This document shows positions 1-6,037 of a DNA stretch of 6,227 nucleotides, one piece after another. The position numbers were made by a program, and so were the translations under genes. Within the stretch, counting starts at the first letter, position 1. Every line of letters starts with the position of its first letter. The stretch is from Pseudomonadota bacterium. Its GTDB lineage: Bacteria > Pseudomonadota > Gammaproteobacteria > Burkholderiales > Burkholderiaceae_C. Below the pieces are notes generated by a model. It did not search any database, was not told the origin of the DNA, and saw only the letters and a list, made by a program, of their open reading frames with translations. The DNA is taken from NCBI GenBank assembly GCA_021798395.1, contig JAJZHS010000157.1:1-6227 (forward strand), read 5' to 3'.

Positions 1-26
1 CGGCGGGTCGACGTCGACGCGGTCAT
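1..26 (-). CDS. Possible start of a further downstream gene (partial)
   Basis: An ATG at 26-24 on the minus strand lies 19 nt after the stop of the Sel1-repeat gene and stays open to the window edge, giving MTASTSTR. A possible AAGG ribosome site lies about 13 nt upstream, farther than ideal. The spacing fits another operon member, but eight codons cannot show whether this is a real gene or what it encodes. Confidence 0.25.
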
Positions 27-45
27 GGCGGGTACGCGCGCCTTG

Positions 46-810
46 TCAGTGCGCGCCGGACAGGCGCTGCAACAGCCGGCGCGCATCGCCGGCGTACGAT
101 GAACCGGCCGGAGCCAGCTGCAACACGCGCTGCGCGCCGGAGCGCGCCGCGCCGACGTCGCCGCTCCGCGCGGCCTGCGCCGCGACCATGTACGCGGCGT
201 CGATCTGCCCCTGCGCGGCAGCGCGTTCCAGCCAGGCCCGCGACTGCGCCGCGCAGTCGGCGCCCAGGCGCGCGCACAGCACGCCCATGCGGTACTGTGC
301 CGGAGCGTAGCCGGCCGCTGCCGCGGCCCGCAGCAGCCGCTCGCCGCGGCGCAGTTCGTCCGGGATCGACCCGGCGCCCGGATTGGTGAAATCCGCGTCG
401 GACAGCATCAGGCCGAGCCTGTACTCGGCATGCACCTCGTGCTGGGCCGCGGCCTTGCCCAGAAAGTACGCGCCCTGCTGCAGGTCCTGCGTGATGCCGT
501 CGCCGCGCACGTACACCATGCCGAGCAGGTATTGCGCGACCGCATCGCCGCGCGCGTTGGCTTCGGTCAGCCAGAGGATGGTGCACGTGCCGTCGTGCCT
601 CGAATGGCATTGGCGCGCAAGCGCGATCTCGGCCCGCGCGTCGCCCGATGCGGCGCGCCGGCGCAAGTCCGGCGTGCTGCCCGCGGGCGCCGAGACGAAC
701 CAGCGCCAGGGGTCCTGCGCCGGCGCCGGGGCTGGCGCAGGCGGCGCGCCGGCCGCTCCGGCACGCACCGCCAGCATGCCGAGCCAGGCTGCCAGGACGA
801 CGCGCCGCAT
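46..810 (-). CDS. Exported Sel1-repeat protein with paired cysteines
   Basis: This 254-residue protein of unknown specific function begins 2 nt after the receptor stop (TGACCATG), with GGGGA 8 nt upstream as a likely ribosome site, so it belongs to the same operon. The N-terminus is a signal peptide (MRRVVLAAWLGMLAVRAGAAG) followed by a Pro/Ala stretch (22-31). The rest is alpha-helical Sel1/TPR-like repeats. The clearest is about 86-123 (GDAVAQYLLGMVYVRGDG and following), then about 124-168 with an insertion and 167-200 (APAQYRMGVL, WLERAAAQG); a degenerate fourth follows from about 203. Cys68/Cys76 and Cys179/Cys186 are spaced much like the bridged cysteines of Helicobacter Hcp-type Sel1 proteins and could form periplasmic disulfides. 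Such proteins usually act as protein-binding scaffolds. Here it might assist assembly of the dehydrogenase, cytochrome or receptor, but only its position suggests this. Confidence 0.85.
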   Translation of the reverse strand: MRRVVLAAWLGMLAVRAGAAGAPPAPAPAPAQDPWRWFVSAPAGSTPDLRRRAASGDARAEIALARQCHSRHDGTCTILWLTEANARGDAVAQYLLGMVYVRGDGITQDLQQGAYFLGKAAAQHEVHAEYRLGLMLSDADFTNPGAGSIPDELRRGERLLRAAAAAGYAPAQYRMGVLCARLGADCAAQSRAWLERAAAQGQIDAAYMVAAQAARSGDVGAARSGAQRVLQLAPAGSSYAGDARRLLQRLSGAH

Positions 811-812
811 GG

Positions 813-2906
813 TCAGAATCCCCGCGTCAGTTCGACGCCGACCCCGAAGTTGCGCCCGGGAGCTGCCTCGTAATAGCGACCCTGGGAGTCTGCGATGACG
901 ACCGCGCCGACGTAATTGCGATCGAGCACGTTGTCGACCCGCATGTACTCGTGCAGCGTCCAGCGCCCGGTGTGCTGGCGGGTTCCCAGCGACGCGTTCA
1001 GCACGCCCCAGCCTTGCGCCGCGGCGCTGTTCTGCGCGTCGACGTAGACCTGGCTGCGCAGTTGCCAGTCGAGCGCGGCATGGAATCCAGGGACGCCGCG
1101 CGGCCGCCAGCTCAGGATGCTGTCGAGCTGCTGGCGCGGAACTCCGGGCATGGTGTTGCCGTCGTAGGGGCCGCCGACGAAGCGCACGTCGACCAGGCTG
1201 TACGCCAGACGCGCGTGCAGATCGGCAGGCAGGTTCGCGTGCACGCCCAGGTCGACGCCCCAGCGGCGGGTGCTGCCGGCGTTGATGTAGGTCGTGCGCC
1301 CGCCGATCGACTTGTAGACGACGATCTGGTTGTCGGTGTCGACGTGGTAGAGCGCGGCGTCGACGCGCAGCACGCCGGCGCTTCCCCGCCAGCCGACTTC
1401 GGCGCTGCGCAGGTGCATCGGCTGCAGGGCGAAATTGAGCCCCGGCTTGCCGTCGGGCCGATACGCCAGCTGGTAGGCGGTCGGCGTGACGAAGCCGTGG
1501 CCGTAGTCGGCGTAGACGCTGTCGTTCGGGCCGACGCGCCACGACACGCCGAGCACCGGATCGGTGCTCGCGTAGCTTGCGCCGCCGCCGCTGCCGGCGC
1601 CGAACGGCGAATCGCTGGCGGTGGTCGAGCCGAAACGGACCTGGTCGTGCCGAACGCCGCCGCTGAGTTCAACGCGGCTGCCGAGCTGCCAGTGCGCCTG
1701 CACGAACTGGGCGAAATTGTCGACCGTGTTGTACTGGTCGTTGCGCAGTCCGGTCTGGGTGCCGAAGTCGTTGATCCACCCCTTGCGCCACTCGTTCTCG
1801 CGCCCATAGTCGATTCCGGCGTCGAGCCTGTAGGCCCGCGCGGCGAGTTCCCCGGCGTGGGTGTACTGCGCACGGGCGCCGCCGAAGGCGTCGCGCAGGT
1901 CGACGACGCCGCCCGCCGAGACGCCGAAGTCGCCGCTGAACGGCAGGAACTGCACCACCCGCCGGGTGCCGTCGTAGACCGCGAACTGCATGGCGTTCGA
2001 GGCGTCGAAACGGTGGTGCCACGAAACGCCGACCTGGCGGTTGCGCGCGGTCTTGCGCGCGTCGTAGGCCACGATCGCCGGATCGACTCCGCTGGGATCG
2101 CGCTGCAGTTCGGCGCGCGTCAGGCCCGCCGGGTCCTGCGCGTTCTGGTTCAGCGCGTTGACCACCACGCTGTAGCGGTCGCTGCCGCCGTCGTCGCGGC
2201 GCAGCACGGCGTTGAACTGCCGGCGGGTGGCCTGGCTGTGCTGGCGCCAGCCGGCGGTGCGCATGTCGGTCAAGCCGGCCACGCCGCTCCAGGCGCCGCT
2301 GCGCGCGCCGCCGCTGAGCACGGTCTGCCGCGTTCCCCAGGCGCCGAGCCAGGTGCTCAGCGTCGCTTCGGGCCGGTGCGGCGCGGGACGCGTCCAGGCC
2401 TCGAGCACGCCGCCGGCGGCGTTGCCGTACAGGGCGACGAACGGGCCCTTGATGACCTTGACGCCGCCGAGCATCGGCATGTCGATGACCTGCGATTGCG
2501 CCTGGCCGTCGGGCATGGTCAGCGGAATGCCGTCGAGCACCAGGCGCAGGTCCTGCACGCCGAACGGAGAGTCGGCGCCGAAGCCGCGGATCGACATTTG
2601 CATGTCCTGCGCGTAGTCCTGGCGGTTGTTGACGATCAGGCCCGGAACCTGGTTCAGCGTCTCCGACAGATTGATCTGCGGTTGGCCCTCGGTCAACGCG
2701 CGGCGGCCGAGCACGCTTGCCGCCGACGGCAGCGTGCCGTGGCCGTAGCTCAACCCCTGCACGATGACCGTCGGCAGCACCTGCGGTGCCGACGCCGCAG
2801 CCTCCGGAGCGGCGGGCGCGGCGGCCAGCGCGGTGGCGTCGGCGGCGCCGGCGGCGAGCGCCGCGGCGATCAGCAGCGCGAGCGGGCTGCGGCGTGGGGC
2901 TTTCAT
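813..2906 (-). CDS. pqqU: TonB-dependent outer-membrane receptor, PqqU (YncD)-like
   Basis: This 697-residue protein has the size and layout of a TonB-dependent receptor. It has a signal peptide (about 1-29), a possible TonB box near 44-51 (LPTVIVQG), a plug domain (about 55-170) and a beta-barrel ending in Phe697, the usual terminal residue for Bam-mediated insertion. Several segments match what I remember of E. coli PqqU/YncD: INLSETLNQVPGL, NRQDYAQDMQMSIRGFG, LDGIPLTMPDGQ, GPFVALYGNAAGGV, GGRTTYINAGSTRRWG and GRYYEAAPGRNFGVGVEL. PqqU imports PQQ across the outer membrane, so this receptor plausibly supplies the cofactor of the dehydrogenase encoded upstream. A lanthanophore receptor is the main alternative, because the enzyme looks lanthanide-dependent. 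The ATG overlaps the previous stop (ATGA) and no strong Shine-Dalgarno is visible, so translation is probably coupled. The receptor family is certain; PQQ as substrate is inferred from similarity and context. Confidence 0.88.
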   Translation of the reverse strand: MKAPRRSPLALLIAAALAAGAADATALAAAPAAPEAAASAPQVLPTVIVQGLSYGHGTLPSAASVLGRRALTEGQPQINLSETLNQVPGLIVNNRQDYAQDMQMSIRGFGADSPFGVQDLRLVLDGIPLTMPDGQAQSQVIDMPMLGGVKVIKGPFVALYGNAAGGVLEAWTRPAPHRPEATLSTWLGAWGTRQTVLSGGARSGAWSGVAGLTDMRTAGWRQHSQATRRQFNAVLRRDDGGSDRYSVVVNALNQNAQDPAGLTRAELQRDPSGVDPAIVAYDARKTARNRQVGVSWHHRFDASNAMQFAVYDGTRRVVQFLPFSGDFGVSAGGVVDLRDAFGGARAQYTHAGELAARAYRLDAGIDYGRENEWRKGWINDFGTQTGLRNDQYNTVDNFAQFVQAHWQLGSRVELSGGVRHDQVRFGSTTASDSPFGAGSGGGASYASTDPVLGVSWRVGPNDSVYADYGHGFVTPTAYQLAYRPDGKPGLNFALQPMHLRSAEVGWRGSAGVLRVDAALYHVDTDNQIVVYKSIGGRTTYINAGSTRRWGVDLGVHANLPADLHARLAYSLVDVRFVGGPYDGNTMPGVPRQQLDSILSWRPRGVPGFHAALDWQLRSQVYVDAQNSAAAQGWGVLNASLGTRQHTGRWTLHEYMRVDNVLDRNYVGAVVIADSQGRYYEAAPGRNFGVGVELTRGF

Positions 2907-4030
2907 TTGACGAAGGAATCGAACTGCGACGAATCGTTGCCCGCGCCCTGCGCGGTCAACGCCTTGCCCGACGGCGCGTAGCCGTTGGCCTGCAGCAGGT
3001 ACGCCATGACGTCGACGTACTGCGCCGGCTTGAGCAGCCCGGGCTTGTCGGCCGGCATGTTGGTGGTCACGTACTGGTAGATGCCGCCGATGGTCATGGT
3101 CGAGTTGCTCGCCGGCGCGAATCCGGGCCCCATCAGCGCGGGCGCGGTGCGCCCTTCGAGCTTGGCGCCATGGCATTTCGCGCACTCGGCGGCGTAGACC
3201 TGGCGTCCCGGACCGACCTGCTCGGCGGCGAACTGCGCGGTCGGGCCCGCCGGCGCCTGCGCCGCTGCCTTGCCGCCTTGCGCCGGGTTCGGCGCGCTCG
3301 CGGAGGCGGTCTGCGCGGCCTCGGCGTGCGGCGCCAGCGGCGCGGTCAGGCGCTGCAGCGCGCCGCTGTGGTGCATGGCGTCCAGGCTGCGCGACACGCG
3401 GCCCAGCAGCACGCGCTGCCGCGGCGCGGCGACGAAGCGCAGATCCCAGTGCGACAGCCGGGAGTGCACCGGAGCGACCGTGAAGCGGGTCCCGGAGTGC
3501 TCCTGCTCGTACGCCAGCAGGCTCGGATACCAGGCGATGCCACGCGTCGCGCGGTGGTTGACGACGGCGTCGATCACCGCCTCGGGCGTGTTCTCGACGT
3601 CGAAATTCGGCACCTTGGCGTCGGCCGCGATCAGCTGCGCCGGAGTGCGGTAGGCGACCGCGACCGTGCCGCTGGCGGCGACCCCGGGCATCCCGAATTC
3701 GACGAAATCGGCCGCCGCATACGGGCGCGACGACAGCAACGTCGCCGGAGGCGTCGCGTCGTCCGACATCGGCACGCCGGCGAACACGTCGCACTTGCCG
3801 CCGAGCAGGTGCACCAGGCTGGCCTGCGGCAGCGCTCCGTGGCCGAGGGCCGCGCCCAGGTCGACGACGCGATAGCGCAAACCGAGGTGTTCGAAAACCG
3901 CGTGCGCGACTGCGGTGTCGACCGCGCGGGTCGGGCTGTGCGGGAAAACGCACAGGCGGATTTCGTGGCCTTGCGCGGTGGCGGCGCTGAGCGCCACGGC
4001 CACCGCCAGCGTGAGATTGCGGTACTTCAT
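2903..4030 (-). CDS. XoxJ/MxaJ-like periplasmic domain fused to a cytochrome c domain
   Basis: This 375-residue exported protein has two domains. The start at 4030 gives a signal peptide (MKYRNLTLAVAVALSAATAQG, cleavage near 20-21). A start 20 codons upstream would put a polar stretch before it. Its ribosome site is weak (AGG about 7 nt upstream). Residues 22-225 resemble the solute-binding-like proteins linked to quinoprotein dehydrogenases (MxaJ/XoxJ): EIRLCVFPHSPTRAVD, then GGKCDVFAGVPMSDD and SSRPYAAADFV, with Cys27 and Cys80 possibly a disulfide. An Ala/Pro/Gln linker (about 230-265) leads to a class I cytochrome c domain with the haem site CAKCH (Cys283, Cys286, His287) and probable axial Met325 in TTNMPADKPG. 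XoxG-type cytochromes accept electrons from XoxF, and XoxJ is thought to aid its activation, so the fusion probably serves the dehydrogenase encoded just upstream. Its stop overlaps the next start as ATGA, implying translational coupling. Domain identities are well supported; the partnership is inferred from position. Confidence 0.9.
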   Translation of the reverse strand: MKYRNLTLAVAVALSAATAQGHEIRLCVFPHSPTRAVDTAVAHAVFEHLGLRYRVVDLGAALGHGALPQASLVHLLGGKCDVFAGVPMSDDATPPATLLSSRPYAAADFVEFGMPGVAASGTVAVAYRTPAQLIAADAKVPNFDVENTPEAVIDAVVNHRATRGIAWYPSLLAYEQEHSGTRFTVAPVHSRLSHWDLRFVAAPRQRVLLGRVSRSLDAMHHSGALQRLTAPLAPHAEAAQTASASAPNPAQGGKAAAQAPAGPTAQFAAEQVGPGRQVYAAECAKCHGAKLEGRTAPALMGPGFAPASNSTMTIGGIYQYVTTNMPADKPGLLKPAQYVDVMAYLLQANGYAPSGKALTAQGAGNDSSQFDSFVK

Positions 4031-4102
4031 GACAGACCTGTTCAAGGTTGTTGGGTTCGTTGGGTGTCGACGCCGGTCGAGCTGCGGCAACGGCGCACCC
4101 TG

Positions 4103-4136
4103 CCGGCCGGCGCGCCGTTGCGGGCGCGCCGGCCGG
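4103..4136 (-). other. Perfect 14-bp GC hairpin after the dehydrogenase gene
   Basis: The arms 4103-4116 (CCGGCCGGCGCGCC) and 4123-4136 are exact reverse complements around a 6-nt loop (4117-4122). The hairpin begins 24 nt after the dehydrogenase stop, inside the 130-nt gap before the next gene. Neither side carries a T-run, so it is not a classical intrinsic terminator. In the minus-strand transcript it could block 3' exonucleases and stabilise the dehydrogenase mRNA, or act as a partial terminator that lowers expression of the downstream accessory genes relative to the enzyme. The rest of the gap, up to the next ATG, is a mostly C- and A-rich leader with no clear promoter. Confidence 0.6.
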
Positions 4137-4160
4137 ACTTGCTGCTCGACGACGCTGCGC

Positions 4161-5873
4161 TTACAGCGCGAACACGTACAAGGTGCCGCCGCGCGGAACG
4201 CTCTTGGTCATCTTGGCCATCGGGCCGCCCCAGATCGGGTTGGCGCCGCCGTAGCCGGCCAGGACCGCGACGTACTCCTTGCCGCCGACCTCATACACCG
4301 ATGGTTGCGCGATCACGCCGCTGGCCAGCTTCGGGCTCTTCCACAGCACCTTGCCGGTCGCGGTGTCGAACGCGTAGAGATGGCCGCCCAGCGAGCCGGA
4401 GAAGGCGATTCCGCCGGCCGTCGTCGCGATGCCGCCGTTCCACGGCATCTTGCTCCAGTGGCCCCAGACCTTCTTGCCGGTGTTGACGTTGATCGCCTGC
4501 ACCTCGCCGTAGCCCTTGCTGCCGGGTTCCGGGACGATGCCGAAGCCTTCGCCGAGGTACGGCAGGCCCTGCATGTAGCTGACCTTGGTGCCGTTGTAGC
4601 TGCCGCAGGCGTGCAGCGTCGGGATGACGGCGATGTGGTCCACCGGGTCGTACGACATCGACCACCAGTTCTTGCCGCCGAGGAATTCGGGGCAGGTCTT
4701 GATGGTCTTGCCGACCGACGGGTACTTCGTCTTGTTGACGATCGCCACGCCGTCCTTGGTGTAGCCGAGCACCGAGGTCGCCTTGACGAAGGGCTTGGCG
4801 TAGATCAGCTTGCCGGTGTCCTGGTCGATGGCCATGAAGTAGCCGTTGCGATCGGCGTGGAGCAGCGCGTTGTAGTCCTTGCCGTGGTAGCGGATGTGCG
4901 CGCGCAGCGCGGTGTTCACGCCGTCGTAGTCCCAGCTGTCGTGCGGGGTGTACTGGAAGTGCCAGTCGATCTTGCCGGTGCCGACGTTCATCGCCAGCAG
5001 CGAGTCGCTGTACAGGTTGTTGCCCGGACGCAGCTCGGCGAGCCACGGGCCGGGGTTGCCGACCCCCCAGTACAGCTGCTTGCGCGCCGGATCGTAGGTG
5101 CCGGTGATCCAGGCCGCGCCGCCGCCGTGCAGGTACATGCCCTTGGGCCAGGTATTGCCGCCCGGTTCGGTCGGCGACGGAATGGTGTAGCGCTTCCAGG
5201 CGACGTCGCCGGTCTTGGTGTCGAGCGCTTCGATGAAGCCGCGGGCGCCGTATTCGCCGCCCGAGTTGCCGACGACGACCTTGCCGTCGACCGCCAGCGG
5301 AGCCAGCGTGAAGGCGTAGCCGATTCCCGGGTCGACGAGCTGCTTCTTCCAGTCGACCTTGCCGGACTGCGCGTCGAGCGCGGCGACCTGGCCGCTGAGC
5401 AGGGCGACGAACAGCCGGTTGCCGTACAGCGCGACGCCGCGGTTGACCACGTCGCAGCAGACGGTCTTGAACGACAGCGGCGACAGCGTCGGGATGTAGT
5501 CCCACAGCTTCTTGCCGGTGGTGGCGTTGAAGGCGTAGACGCCGTCCTTCGGCACCGTGACGTACATGTAGTCGCCGTTGACGATCGGAGTGGCTTCGAA
5601 GCCCTGGGTCAGGTCGGCCGGGAACTTGTGCGACCAGACCATCTTGAGGCTCTTGGCGTTGGCCGTATCGATCTGCTTCGCCGGCGAAAAGCTGTCGCCG
5701 CCGTACGAGTGGTAGTAGGTCAGCCAGTCGGTGGCGTGCGCAGCGTCGTCGAGACGCTGCTGCGTGACCGCCGGATAGTCAGCGGCCAGCGCGGTGCCGG
5801 CGAACGCCAGCCCGAGCGCGGACAGGGCCGCCCCCCGCGCGTAGCGGGCGAGACGTTGATTCTGTCGTTTCAT
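4161..5873 (-). CDS. Exported PQQ-dependent alcohol dehydrogenase, lanthanide-type signature
   Basis: This 570-residue type I quinoprotein dehydrogenase (no fused haem domain) oxidises primary alcohols in the periplasm and passes electrons to a c-type cytochrome. The start at 5873 is chosen because AGGAG lies 5 nt upstream and translation from it begins with a Sec signal peptide (basic MKRQNQRLARYAR, hydrophobic 14-28, likely cleavage after ALA at about 30). The frame stays open further upstream, but that would overlap DUF779 and bury the signal peptide. Visible family features are the vicinal Cys139-Cys140 in CCDVVNRG (the redox disulfide over PQQ), metal ligand Glu207 in NSGGEYG, Trp255 beneath PQQ, Asn273 in GVGNPGPW, catalytic Asp315 in HDSWDYDGVN, Arg342 in ADRNG, and repeated beta-propeller segments such as AFDTATGKVLWK. 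Asp317, two residues after the catalytic Asp, is the extra ligand seen in lanthanide-dependent XoxF, ExaF and PedH; calcium enzymes such as MxaF have Ala there. Length and signatures look like the broad ethanol-type group rather than XoxF proper. Substrate is not determined. Confidence 0.93.
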   Translation of the reverse strand: MKRQNQRLARYARGAALSALGLAFAGTALAADYPAVTQQRLDDAAHATDWLTYYHSYGGDSFSPAKQIDTANAKSLKMVWSHKFPADLTQGFEATPIVNGDYMYVTVPKDGVYAFNATTGKKLWDYIPTLSPLSFKTVCCDVVNRGVALYGNRLFVALLSGQVAALDAQSGKVDWKKQLVDPGIGYAFTLAPLAVDGKVVVGNSGGEYGARGFIEALDTKTGDVAWKRYTIPSPTEPGGNTWPKGMYLHGGGAAWITGTYDPARKQLYWGVGNPGPWLAELRPGNNLYSDSLLAMNVGTGKIDWHFQYTPHDSWDYDGVNTALRAHIRYHGKDYNALLHADRNGYFMAIDQDTGKLIYAKPFVKATSVLGYTKDGVAIVNKTKYPSVGKTIKTCPEFLGGKNWWSMSYDPVDHIAVIPTLHACGSYNGTKVSYMQGLPYLGEGFGIVPEPGSKGYGEVQAINVNTGKKVWGHWSKMPWNGGIATTAGGIAFSGSLGGHLYAFDTATGKVLWKSPKLASGVIAQPSVYEVGGKEYVAVLAGYGGANPIWGGPMAKMTKSVPRGGTLYVFAL

Positions 5874-6037
5874 GTTGTCTCCTAGTGGGAAAATCCATAC
5901 TTGCTGTGCAAGGATCCTGGGTGCGCCTGGCCGAATGTCTCGCGCCGAGAAAGCGGCAGAAACGGGATCCTGGTCGGGGTGGCGAACGGTGCTGTCGTCG
6001 GTCTGGACTCCTGGGGCAAGGTGGTCGGAATGCGGGC
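5874..6037 (-). promoter_or_regulatory. Intergenic region, probable promoter for the dehydrogenase operon
   Basis: This 164-nt gap separates the DUF779 stop from the dehydrogenase start and holds no convincing gene. Next to the start is a good ribosome binding site, AGGAG (minus strand, 5883-5879), 5 nt before the ATG. Three copies of CCAGGA on the minus strand (about 6014-6005, 5973-5965 and 5920-5912) extend to CCAGGAGTCC, CCAGGATCC and CCAGGATCC and could be regulator sites. I found no good sigma-70 -35/-10 pair and no sigma-54 -24/-12 element. The promoter is therefore inferred from the gap size and from the need for separate expression of an abundant enzyme. No U-tract terminator is visible after DUF779, so read-through is possible. 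Confidence 0.4.

Noticed and set aside
7..18. GTCGACGTCGAC palindrome near the left edge
   Set aside because: It is a short repeat of GTCGAC in GC-rich DNA, possibly within the first codons of a gene. There is too little context to call an operator.
648..2981. 777-codon open frame on the plus strand, antisense to the receptor gene
   Set aside because: The product is low-complexity and rich in Ala, Arg, Val and Asp with no recognisable domain. It mirrors a clear receptor gene, and long antisense frames are expected at this GC content.
2907..3953. Upstream extension of the receptor reading frame through the fusion gene
   Set aside because: The frame stays open by base composition only. The extension is Arg/Ala-rich without a domain, overlaps a well-supported gene, and would bury the receptor signal peptide that begins at 2906.
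3915..5885. 656-codon plus-strand frame opposite the dehydrogenase
   Set aside because: Shadow of the dehydrogenase gene: compositionally biased, no domain and no plausible ribosome site.
5891..5920. TTGCAC and TATGGA on the minus strand as a sigma-70 promoter, or TTGCA as a sigma-54 -12 element
   Set aside because: The two hexamers are only about 6 nt apart instead of about 17, and no GG element lies at the correct distance upstream for sigma-54.
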